A stretch of 53,265 bases of DNA from contig MIBH01000023.1 of NCBI GenBank assembly GCA_001829455.1, positions 92,584 through 145,848 on the forward strand, given 5' to 3'. The DNA comes from Spirochaetes bacterium RBG_13_51_14 (GTDB taxonomy: Bacteria; Spirochaetota; UBA4802; UBA5550). Made by a program: the position numbers and the translations under genes. Below the pieces are notes generated by a model. It saw only the letters and a program-made list of their open reading frames with translations. It was not told the DNA's origin and made no database searches. The first letter of the stretch is position 1. Every line of letters starts with the position of its first letter. This document shows, piece after piece, positions 33,103 to 42,082 of this stretch.

Positions 33103-36100
33103 TTGTTATTCATCAGCGGTTATGACACTATTGCCGAGACACACCGGGGCACGAGGCATATTACTTACACCGGCGTTCAATCCACCACCGGTCGGCAGGT
33201 CATCATCAAATACTTCCCTTTCGATAAACTGACATCGTCCCACATCGTCCAGCTCACCTACGAATACGAACAAGCGAAGCATATCGACTCCAACAATGTT
33301 GCGCGGGTCTATATATTCGAAAAGATCCGCGACCAGAACTGGAACGGGCTCATGTTCTTCATCGAAAACCCGACCGGCATCACCCTCCGGGAGTATTCGC
33401 TCCAGAAAAAGATACAGCCGCGGGAATTTCTCGATATCGCCATACAGATTGCCCGGGGCCTGAAAGAAATCCACCAGAATGAAATCATCCACTCCGATAT
33501 AAACCCCGGGTCAATAATCGTGAATCCTGAAACGCGGAATGTTAAAATACGGGATTTCGGATTCAACTCCATCACGGCCTATAAAACCGAAGATATCTAC
33601 AATCCCGAAGTCATTGTGAACAACCTTCCCTACATATCACCGGAACAAACCGGCCGAATCAACAGGAGCATCGATTACCGCTCGGACTTCTATTCCCTCG
33701 GCATCACGCTGTATGAACTCCTGACCGGGGAGCCGCCCTTCCCTTCTTCGGATCCGTTGGAAATCATCCACTCCCACATGGCGCGGCTGCCCCAGCCGCC
33801 AACAGCGGTCAAGGAGGACATCCCGCAGATGATCTCAACCATCATCATGAAAATGATGGCCAAGAATCCGGAAAACAGATACCAGAGCGCCCACGGTATA
33901 ATTTCCGATCTCGAAGAGTGCATGCGTCAGTTGAAAGCCACAGGCAGGATCGAGCTCTTCACGCCTGGTAAAAGCGATATTCAAGATAAGTTCATCATCC
34001 CTCAAAAGCTCTACGGCCGAACTCGTGAAATCGACGCGCTGATCTCCCTTTTCGACCAGACCCGCCAGGGCCCCATCCGGGTCTTGTTGGTGTCCGGTTA
34101 TGCGGGAATAGGAAAAACCACCCTGATCCACGAACTGTACAAGCCGGTAACGCGGCACAAGGGGTATTTCGTATCGGGTAAATTCAACAGCCTTGACAGC
34201 TATATTCCCTACAGTGCGATCATGCAGGCATTCCAGGCGCTCATCAAACAGATACTTTCCGAAAACGGGGAACGCGTGAAGGCCTGGAAACAGGGTCTCA
34301 TGAGCGCGGTCGGCCCTAACGGGAGAATAATTACCGATATACTGCCGGAGACGGAGTCGCTCATTGGGAGCCAACCCGAAATCCCTGAAACCGGTCCGGA
34401 AGAATCGCAGAACCGGTTTCGACTGGTGCTAAAGAATTTCATAAAACTATTCGCCGCTGAGGAACATCCGCTGGTGATGGTGCTCGAAGATCTCCAGTGG
34501 GCCGATTCGGCAAGCCTCGCTCTGCTCAAAACCATGGTAGCCGATCCTGACCTTTCCCACATTCTTTTCATCGGGTCATACCGCAGCGATGCAATCACTG
34601 ATCCCCACCCCCTGACCGCCTGGCTCGCGGACATCCGGGAGCAGAACACCGAGTTGCACGACCTTCAGCTTGGGCCGCTCACGCCGTCCGCCGTGAATGA
34701 ATTGATCGCCGACACCCTGAAAAGCGATACCGGGGCCTGCCGGGAGCTGGCCGAACTCATTTACCATAAAACCGGCGGAAACCCCTTCTTTCTCCGGCAG
34801 TTCCTCAAGCGACTGCATGATGATGGCATTCTGATTTACTCATCCGTTGCCGGCTGGCACTGGGACATGAACCGGATACAGAGGATGCGGGCTACGGAAA
34901 ATGTCATCGTGCTGATGAGCGAGCGAATCAGCCGGATGCGCGAAGAATCACGCGAAATTCTGACAATCATCTCCATCTTGGGCGCTCGCGTAACTCCTGA
35001 AATCCTGTCAGAAATTTGCGGCAGATCGCTCGAGGAAATAATCATCAGTCTGAACGATGCGGTCCAGAATGAGCTCATCATTACGACGCCGTTCGGATAC
35101 GCATTATCACATGACCGAATCCATGAATCAATCATCTCAATAACATCCGTGGATGACTTGAAGAAACTTCACTACCGGATCGGGAACACCCTCATGAAAC
35201 ATGCGTCACTCGAGGATCTGCCGGAAAAAGTATTCTCCATTATCGATCATTTCAACCAATGCCTGGATCTCATTTCAGACCCGGATGAAAAATGGGCAAT
35301 CGTGCAAATAAACATCCTGGCGGCCATTAAAGCGAAATCGTCCACTGCTTACCTCTCTGCGGTAAAATACTTTGACCATGCCATCAGCCTTCTTCCGGAC
35401 GACGTGTGGGAGGAGAATTACCCGATGGCATTCTCGATTTTCATGGAAAAGGCCGAGTGCCATTATCTTGCCGGAACAATGACGAACGATACAACCCCCC
35501 TCTATGTTTTGTTGAAACGTGCGCGTACTGTCATTGACCGGGCGAAGATATACAGCCTCCTTATCGTATTGTACAGCCACCAGAACAGGGTCGATGAAGC
35601 GATAGAGCTTGGTCTTAAAGCCATGGGAATTTTTAAACTGAAGCTCCCGAAGTCCCCGAGCGTGGCGTACATGGCAAAGGAGCTTTATTGCACCAGGATC
35701 GCGTTGAGAAAGAAGACCACCGACTATCTTTATAACTTGCCCCTTCTGGAAGACCGTGCCATTCTTCAGATGATGGACATCATGATGAAGATCACGGTCC
35801 CGGCGTATTATTCAAATAAAGAGTCAGATTTACGACTGATCATTCTACTGGCCCTAAAAATCATCAACATGACCCTGAAACACGGGAATTCGAGGTACGC
35901 CCCCTACGCGTACGCCGTCTACGGCGCAGTGGTGGGCACGCGTCTTCAGGAATACACGGACGCGTATGAATTTGGACGGCTGGGACTGGCTCTCAATGAT
36001 AAGTTCCATGATAGCGAATTTAAAGCCAGGCTCCATCACATCTTCGGAGCTTTGATTGCCTGCTGGAAGAGGCCCTATCATGAATATATCGAACACTTCG

Positions 36101-39036
36101 CGACCGCGCTCCGTGCGGGCATGGCTTCCGGAGACTTTCTTTTCACCAGCTATGCTATAACAAACATCTTGAGCCATTCCATCAGGAAAGGGAGGGATAT
36201 CAGTTCATTGATTTTGATCTACGAGACGCATCTTAACTTCATCAATCTGTCACGGTTTACCGTGGCCCAGGACGTTTTCAACATATTTTATTCAATGATC
36301 CAGAGGCTGAAGGGACTCGCTCAGGACGATCCGGGAAGCGATATCGACGAACACGATGCCTCGCCTATGATACAACGCATCCGGAAAAACAGGTACGTTC
36401 TGTGCCTTTTGCAATTGACCCGAATAATGTCCGCATACATTTTCGGAGATTATGAAAAGGCCTTGCAGATGGCATCACGCATCCATCATGAGGCCGACAA
36501 TTTTCTGAACGCTTCGATACATATATCCGAATACTATCTGTATTTTTCACTTTCAATCGCGGGGTCCTATCACCGGTTAACGCCGGGAGACCGAAAGCGG
36601 TACCTCCCGGTGTTAAAGAACAGCGTGCGGAGGTTCAAGACCTGGTCGGATCATTGCCCGGAAAATTTCATTCATCTCTACCACTTGCTGCAGGCCGAGC
36701 TTCTCCGAGTCACCGGGAACGGCCTCTCCGCCCTGCGGTCCTACGGTCAGGCGATACATTTCGCCCGGAAAAACGGCTATATCAACCACGAGGCCATGAT
36801 TTTCGAGCGGGCGGCCGATTTCCATATCCAACTCGGAAATGAAACTTCCGCCATGGCGCACATCAGGCAGGCGCATACCTGCTACCGTGAATGGGGGGCC
36901 GACGCAAAGGTGCGGGACATAGAGAATAAATTCGCCCCGTATCTCAATGTGACGGCAATGACAGAAGCGACCGCGGCGACGCGGCACCTGAACTATACGA
37001 GCATCGTGAACTCCCTGCAGGCCATATCGAGTGAAATCATCACCGAGGATCTGCTTAAAAAGCTCATGAAGATAGCGCTCGAGAACGCGGGAGGAGACCG
37101 GGGGTTCTTCATCACCATGGAAAATAATTCTGCGGCTATCGTTGCTGAAACGACCCTGATCGACGAGGTGAAAACCACCGTCAGAACAACCCCGCTGAGC
37201 GAAAAAAAAGACCTGCTCGTTCCCGTCATTAACTATGTGATCCACTCAAAGAAATGCCTGGTCATCAACGATGCCCGCAGGGAGGATAGCCTCCCGCTCG
37301 GACAGTACCCGCCGGAAAACCGTCCGCTTTCCGTTCTGTGTCTGCCGGTGGTACGTCACTCCGCGCTCACCGGAATCCTCTACCTGGAAAACAGGTTTGT
37401 CGCCGGTGCTTTCACCATAGACCATATTGAGATCCTCGAGCTACTGGCATCACAGGCGGCGATTTCTCTGGAAATTGCCCAGCTCTACGATAAACTTACC
37501 CAGGAAATCACCCAGCACTGGAGAGCCGAAGCGGCCCTGCGGGAAAGCGAGGATCGCTACCGGCTCGTGGTGGAATCAATGAACGAGGGGATCTGCGTGC
37601 TCGATGACAAGGGACTCATTCAGTTCGTGAATAACCGGTTCTGCGAGATGATCGGATACGAACGGGATGAAGTCATCGGACGCAACCTGGAGCATTTCCT
37701 CAACGAGACGAACATCATGATTCTCAAGCAGCAGCTTATGCGCCGGCGGCGGGGGGAACATGAGCCGTACGAGATCGAGATCATGAAAAGGGACGGCGGC
37801 ACGATAGCCACCATTGTTTCACCCCGGCCGATATACGACCATGACGGCAATTTCTCCGGAAGCTTCGGGCTGTTCACCGACATAACCGAAAAAAAGAGAA
37901 TGGAAGAAGATCTTCAGAAGGCCTCGAAAATTGAATCCCTGGGTGTGTTTGCCGGCGGTATCGCACACGACTTTAACAACCTGCTCACCGCCATCATAGG
38001 CAACATATCCCTGGCGCGGCTGAGCATCCCGCTGGACGACGACACTTCCGACATACTTCATGAAGCGGAAGCCGCGTCGCTCAGGGCCAAGGACCTGACA
38101 CACCAGCTCCTCACCTTTTCACGGGGAGGCGCGCCGATCAAGAAGACCACATCGATAAAGCACCTGCTCCGTCAGACTATCGACTTCGCGCTGAGCGGAT
38201 CGAACATCGTGTGTATCTACACCATTCAGAACGATCTCCAGAATGCCGAAATCGACGAAGGCCAGATCACCCAGGTTATTCACAACCTTATCATTAATGC
38301 CATGCAGGCGATGAAAGAAGGCGGCGTCATCGAGGTGAAAGCCGTGAACGAAGTGGTTGATGAACACTCCCGGCTTCCGCTCAAACAGGGACATTATATA
38401 CGGATAGAGTTTTCCGATCACGGCATCGGCATTCCCCCGGAAAATCAGAGGTACATCTTTGACCCCTATTTCACCACCAAAGAAAACGGCAGCGGTCTCG
38501 GACTTACGGTTTCATATTCCATCATCAAGCGTCATGAAGGACACATTTCCTTCGAATCCGAACCGGGCCGCGGAACGACCTTTATCATATATCTTCCATC
38601 ATCGAAAGATCAGGTTCGTGTGGAGGAAACCGAGGAACAAAAAAGCCTGCTCGCCTCGGGCAGGGTCCTCATCATGGATGATGATGAGGTGGTGCTCCGG
38701 GTCGCGGGCAATATGCTTTCACACCTGGGGATGACTGCTGATTTCGCAACCCACGGCGAGGAGGCCATCGAATTGTACCGAAAATCGATACAAGCCGGAC
38801 GTCCATACGATATCATTATCATGGATCTGACGGTACCGGGTAAAATGGGCGGTAAAGAGACCATCGCCAAGCTCAAGGAGATCAACCCGGCGGTAAAAGC
38901 CATCGTATCCAGCGGCTATTCAAACGACCCGGTCATGGCGAATTATTCCAGTTATGGATTTATCGACGTGGTCGCAAAGCCGTACCGGGTTGAAGACCTC
39001 AAGGCAGTCATTAACAGGGTTTTATATTCCTTTTAG
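33103..39036 (+). CDS. Giant hybrid: Ser/Thr kinase-like, ATPase, GAF, PAS, histidine kinase, receiver
   Basis: 1977 residues from a TTG start preceded by GGAGAAGC. Order: protein kinase domain (about 5-285; Lys36, H130-S-D132-I-N-P-G-S, D151-F-G), AAA/STAND-type ATPase (about 300-640; Walker A G-Y-A-G-I-G-K-T-T about 331-339), a long helical TPR-like region (about 640-1290), GAF (about 1305-1460), PAS (about 1480-1600), HisKA with phospho-His about 1621 (G-G-I-A-H-D-F-N-N-L-L), HATPase (about 1680-1840) and a receiver with Asp about 1908. The kinase catalytic loop has Ser where Asn usually binds metal. Such trifunctional kinases plus a receiver integrate several inputs in one cytosolic protein. 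Monocistronic. Confidence 0.93.
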   Translation: MLFISGYDTIAETHRGTRHITYTGVQSTTGRQVIIKYFPFDKLTSSHIVQLTYEYEQAKHIDSNNVARVYIFEKIRDQNWNGLMFFIENPTGITLREYSLQKKIQPREFLDIAIQIARGLKEIHQNEIIHSDINPGSIIVNPETRNVKIRDFGFNSITAYKTEDIYNPEVIVNNLPYISPEQTGRINRSIDYRSDFYSLGITLYELLTGEPPFPSSDPLEIIHSHMARLPQPPTAVKEDIPQMISTIIMKMMAKNPENRYQSAHGIISDLEECMRQLKATGRIELFTPGKSDIQDKFIIPQKLYGRTREIDALISLFDQTRQGPIRVLLVSGYAGIGKTTLIHELYKPVTRHKGYFVSGKFNSLDSYIPYSAIMQAFQALIKQILSENGERVKAWKQGLMSAVGPNGRIITDILPETESLIGSQPEIPETGPEESQNRFRLVLKNFIKLFAAEEHPLVMVLEDLQWADSASLALLKTMVADPDLSHILFIGSYRSDAITDPHPLTAWLADIREQNTELHDLQLGPLTPSAVNELIADTLKSDTGACRELAELIYHKTGGNPFFLRQFLKRLHDDGILIYSSVAGWHWDMNRIQRMRATENVIVLMSERISRMREESREILTIISILGARVTPEILSEICGRSLEEIIISLNDAVQNELIITTPFGYALSHDRIHESIISITSVDDLKKLHYRIGNTLMKHASLEDLPEKVFSIIDHFNQCLDLISDPDEKWAIVQINILAAIKAKSSTAYLSAVKYFDHAISLLPDDVWEENYPMAFSIFMEKAECHYLAGTMTNDTTPLYVLLKRARTVIDRAKIYSLLIVLYSHQNRVDEAIELGLKAMGIFKLKLPKSPSVAYMAKELYCTRIALRKKTTDYLYNLPLLEDRAILQMMDIMMKITVPAYYSNKESDLRLIILLALKIINMTLKHGNSRYAPYAYAVYGAVVGTRLQEYTDAYEFGRLGLALNDKFHDSEFKARLHHIFGALIACWKRPYHEYIEHFATALRAGMASGDFLFTSYAITNILSHSIRKGRDISSLILIYETHLNFINLSRFTVAQDVFNIFYSMIQRLKGLAQDDPGSDIDEHDASPMIQRIRKNRYVLCLLQLTRIMSAYIFGDYEKALQMASRIHHEADNFLNASIHISEYYLYFSLSIAGSYHRLTPGDRKRYLPVLKNSVRRFKTWSDHCPENFIHLYHLLQAELLRVTGNGLSALRSYGQAIHFARKNGYINHEAMIFERAADFHIQLGNETSAMAHIRQAHTCYREWGADAKVRDIENKFAPYLNVTAMTEATAATRHLNYTSIVNSLQAISSEIITEDLLKKLMKIALENAGGDRGFFITMENNSAAIVAETTLIDEVKTTVRTTPLSEKKDLLVPVINYVIHSKKCLVINDARREDSLPLGQYPPENRPLSVLCLPVVRHSALTGILYLENRFVAGAFTIDHIEILELLASQAAISLEIAQLYDKLTQEITQHWRAEAALRESEDRYRLVVESMNEGICVLDDKGLIQFVNNRFCEMIGYERDEVIGRNLEHFLNETNIMILKQQLMRRRRGEHEPYEIEIMKRDGGTIATIVSPRPIYDHDGNFSGSFGLFTDITEKKRMEEDLQKASKIESLGVFAGGIAHDFNNLLTAIIGNISLARLSIPLDDDTSDILHEAEAASLRAKDLTHQLLTFSRGGAPIKKTTSIKHLLRQTIDFALSGSNIVCIYTIQNDLQNAEIDEGQITQVIHNLIINAMQAMKEGGVIEVKAVNEVVDEHSRLPLKQGHYIRIEFSDHGIGIPPENQRYIFDPYFTTKENGSGLGLTVSYSIIKRHEGHISFESEPGRGTTFIIYLPSSKDQVRVEETEEQKSLLASGRVLIMDDDEVVLRVAGNMLSHLGMTADFATHGEEAIELYRKSIQAGRPYDIIIMDLTVPGKMGGKETIAKLKEINPAVKAIVSSGYSNDPVMANYSSYGFIDVVAKPYRVEDLKAVINRVLYSF

Positions 39037-39079
39037 AGGCAGTCTTTACATCAGGGTGCCGGGGTCCGTGGCTGAAACA

Positions 39080-39292
39080 TCAAAAATTATTTAACAGTGA
39101 TTTCAGGTTGGCGGCAGAAATGTGTTCTTTTTTAGGAACCGTCACCTCAAGCGGACACATGACAACAATCGGCTGGCCCTTTTTGTTTTGCGTAACAACC
39201 TGATAATCAAAACCGCCGCTGTATACGCACAGAATATCATCGAGTTGTGATTTATAATGATATTCGCACTTTTTGCAATCTTCCAGTTTCAT
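39080..39292 (-). CDS. Small cysteine-rich hypothetical protein
   Basis: 70 residues: M-K-L-E-D-C-K-K-C-E-Y-H-Y at the start (C6-x2-C9), then I-L-C-V-Y and V-V-M-C-P-L-E. Four cysteines spaced this way suggest a small metal-binding (zinc or iron) domain. Not recognised further. The ORF is convergent with the giant kinase gene and has no partner on its strand. Confidence 0.6.
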   Translation of the reverse strand: MKLEDCKKCEYHYKSQLDDILCVYSGGFDYQVVTQNKKGQPIVVMCPLEVTVPKKEHISAANLKSLLNNF

Positions 39293-39395
39293 TCATCATC
39301 CTCCGGACAAAAGCTAAAGGGGCCGGGCGCGCGTGATACTTATGAGACATAATACAATAAAATAGCGAATATACAATTCTTTTTCAACTTTTTTT

Positions 39396-39455
39396 AGCGG
39401 TTTGCTGAAAACAGCAAACCGCTAAACGATACATGGAAATATCGTCGTTTTTTAA
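39396..39455 (+). repeat. Double-hairpin dispersed repeat (copy 2)
   Basis: Perfect stem TAGCGGTTTGCTG/CAGCAAACCGCTA, then CGATA/TATCG and a TCGTTTTTTAA tract; second copy of the 32101-32161 repeat. A separate CCCTTCCCC/GGAAGGGG palindrome follows at about 39511-39545 and resembles the core of the element at 2011-2140. The rest of the 39293-39959 gap shows no gene that I can support. Confidence 0.7.
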
Positions 39456-39959
39456 GGCAAAATACCTCGAAAAACATAAGATTTTAGGGTAAACATCTGA
39501 ATTATTTTCTCCCTTCCCCTGATGGAAGGGGTGGGGATAGGGTGATTCCAGCAGTATTTTTGAAATATTTGAAATGGGCCATGTATGGCGCGGTGCAGAA
39601 ATAAGACAGGACATCATGAAAAGCGTCTGCGACCTGAATATAATTCACGTCCGACATCATTTTAATTTACATCCGCGACGGGATTGGGCTACCACGCTAT
39701 CCGACTGGCAATTTCATCCATCGGCGGTAATTGACGGGCGACTATAAGAATAGCGCTCCTCGTTTATGTTAAGATTCCATCAAGCGTGCTCATGTACGGG
39801 AAAGGAATAAATGCCTTTTTATAGAGGTAGCTTCGGCTTTTTGGCTTTGCGCTTCCCACTCATCGCTTAAAAAAAGTATGGACAAACAGCGCCGTGGCGG
39901 CTTATACGAATAATTGAAATGTATTTGCTCGACAGAAATTTTCTTGTGGATTCCATATC

Positions 39960-41654
39960 ATGCCAACCGGGCTGATCAGAGCATCGAAAAAAAAGCTCAC
40001 GCTTATACTCGCACTGCTTGCGTGCACCTTCTGGATCCAGGGATATGCCGGGAGCGAACGCGTATGGAGACCCCAAGACGTCGAGATGTTGCGAAAGCTC
40101 GTCCATGCGAAAAATTCCGGTGAGCTGAAGAAGCTGTCCGACTCGAACAGCGGCATCATAACAGAAGAATGGCTTTTCGAAGCAGGAAATCACGCCTCCT
40201 CGCTGGAAAGCAACTACACCGACGACGCCGGCCTCCGCATAACCGTGGTCCTGGAAGAAATCGCCCGCCGGAGCGGTCTTTACGGAAATGCCGCCGCCGC
40301 GCTCTACGCACGGGGAGATATCCTGCTTGATTATAAGTACCGATACCGCGATGCCGAACGGTCGTATGCCCGTGCCCTGGCGCTTTTTAAAAAAGAAGAC
40401 CGCATCCTCTGGCAGGCGCGCTGTATCAACCGGCTTGGCGATATCTTCTTACGAAGGCTTGACTATAAGGGCGCCGGCGAAAAATTTCGGAATGCTCTTC
40501 TTCTCTTCCACAAGGCGGGTTCGATCTTCGGCGAGGTCAACTGCGAAAAGCGATTCGGGGACATTTCTCTCGCCCTGGCAGACTACGACAAAGCCGAGAG
40601 ACAGTACCGACAGGCGCTTCCCCTGTATAAAAAACTCGGGTCATTGCTGGGCGAGGCCAACTGTGTCAAGCGGATCGGGGACATCGCGTTTTTTACCGAT
40701 AAAACCAGCGTGGCCCGAGAGCGCTACGAGCGGGCATTATCGCTCTATTCAAAGGCCGGCTCGATACTCGGCCAAGCGAACTGCCTGAAAATGCTGGGCG
40801 ATATCGCCTTCGCCGAAAAGAAATTCCGGGACATGGAAAAAGAGCTCAATGAAGCCCTCACCCTGTATCGAAAAATAAAATCATCGCAGGGAGAGGCCTC
40901 CTGTCTGATGCGTCTGGGCGACCTGATGCGCGCGAAGTCCGATCTGCCGCAGGCTGAGAATCTTTACCGCCGCGCCCTGGATTGTTACAGCATGGACGGC
41001 ACGTTCCCTGAAAAGGCGGAATGCATCAGGCGTCTCGCCGAACTGGCATACGCAAAGCAAAACCGGCGGGAAGGCGACCGCCTCGGCGAGCAGGCGCTCC
41101 GGTCGCTGGACGAATCGGCCATCGGCAGAAAAGCCGCGGAGGCGTTGTATGGCCTGGCAGGAATCGCCTATGACAGCAGGAGCTATGGCAACGCGGAAAA
41201 GCTCTTCAGGGAGGCGGGATACCGGTACCGTGAGGCGAACTCTGACATCGGGCTGGCGAACTGCCTCTACCGGATCGGCGAGATTCACTTTTATAGAAAG
41301 AACTTCACGGCATCACGCAGCTTCGTTGAAAAAGCACGTGCTCTGTACCGGCGGGAGGGGTCCGCTCTGGGGAAAGCGAACTGTCTGCATCTGGAGGCAG
41401 ATATTCTTCTCCGTACGGCTTTATATAAGGCGGCCCGCAAGCTCTATGAACAGGCACGGGGTCTCTATAGCCGGGCCGGTTCAATCCTGGGCGAGGCCAA
41501 CTGCGTCTTCGGCCTCGGGGATGCCGCCTTCTTTGTGAAACACTACCGGACGGCGCGGGAATTATATCTGAATGCAAAACCGCTGTACACACGCGCCGGG
41601 TCCAGGCTGGGGGAGAAAAACTGCGATAAACGCCTGCAGGAGCTGGGTCCGTGA
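39960..41654 (+). CDS. Exported TPR protein with Cys-bearing 40-residue repeats
   Basis: 564 residues. An N-terminal signal-type helix (about 11-30) ends near Y-A-G-S. From about residue 110 come ten or so repeats of 40 residues with the pattern G-D-I-A-x-x-x-x-x-Y-x-x-A-x-x-x-Y-x-x-A-L-x-L-Y-x-x-x-G-S-x-L-G-E-A-N-C. The 40-residue period (TPR is usually 34) and the conserved Cys in G-E-A-N-C are shared by nearly all repeats. TPR solenoids bind partner proteins; the partner is unknown. The start has only a weak ribosome site. Confidence 0.8.
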   Translation: MPTGLIRASKKKLTLILALLACTFWIQGYAGSERVWRPQDVEMLRKLVHAKNSGELKKLSDSNSGIITEEWLFEAGNHASSLESNYTDDAGLRITVVLEEIARRSGLYGNAAAALYARGDILLDYKYRYRDAERSYARALALFKKEDRILWQARCINRLGDIFLRRLDYKGAGEKFRNALLLFHKAGSIFGEVNCEKRFGDISLALADYDKAERQYRQALPLYKKLGSLLGEANCVKRIGDIAFFTDKTSVARERYERALSLYSKAGSILGQANCLKMLGDIAFAEKKFRDMEKELNEALTLYRKIKSSQGEASCLMRLGDLMRAKSDLPQAENLYRRALDCYSMDGTFPEKAECIRRLAELAYAKQNRREGDRLGEQALRSLDESAIGRKAAEALYGLAGIAYDSRSYGNAEKLFREAGYRYREANSDIGLANCLYRIGEIHFYRKNFTASRSFVEKARALYRREGSALGKANCLHLEADILLRTALYKAARKLYEQARGLYSRAGSILGEANCVFGLGDAAFFVKHYRTARELYLNAKPLYTRAGSRLGEKNCDKRLQELGP

Positions 41655-41685
41655 CGACCAACGCGCATCTCCCCCTTGTATCCTA

Positions 41686-42012
41686 TCATCTCACCTCAGG
41701 TACGTCAACCCGCGGCTTATCCGGAAAGCCTTTCGGCTTTCTGTCCGTGCCGCCAATGGACACGGACGCGTCATTCCTCGCCTCAGAGGCTCCCTTTTTT
41801 AATGAACCGGCCCTATCAACACTCCGTTTCATCGCGGTTGATTCCTTTTTGTGATCGGTTTCACTTATCCGGACTCCCTTTTCGCCGCCGGACTCAAGGC
41901 CCGAATCGCCCGATGAACACCGCACAACGCCATGAAGGCGATTATCGTTTTTTTCAGCACACGGAACGGAGAACAGGCATACCGTAATCAACGGAACCAA
42001 CATTTTTTTCAA
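41686..42012 (-). CDS. Possible small lipoprotein after the TolC gene
   Basis: If read from the TTG at 42012 the frame gives M-K-K-M-L-V-P-L-I-T-V-C-L-F-S-V-P-C, a good lipoprotein signal, then about 90 hydrophilic residues rich in Ser, Gly, Lys and Asp. No Shine-Dalgarno is seen. The frame is open further upstream into the end of the TolC gene. It could be a downstream partner of that gene or a chance frame. Confidence 0.4.
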   Translation of the reverse strand: MKKMLVPLITVCLFSVPCAEKNDNRLHGVVRCSSGDSGLESGGEKGVRISETDHKKESTAMKRSVDRAGSLKKGASEARNDASVSIGGTDRKPKGFPDKPRVDVPEVR

Positions 42013-42082
42013 GCCAGCCGATTGAATGGCCCGGTGGGATGTATCGTGTCGATTATCCTCATTCGAAATCAAAGGTGTATCC

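Noticed and set aside
39384-39617. 77-codon minus-strand frame in the repeat-rich gap
   Set aside because: It runs through the double-hairpin repeat and a GC palindrome and has no coding character.
39800-39880. GCGCAAAGCC..GCTACC on the minus strand, reminiscent of a c-di-GMP-I riboswitch
   Set aside because: The GNRA loop and its receptor, the second arm and a downstream gene at a suitable distance are all missing.
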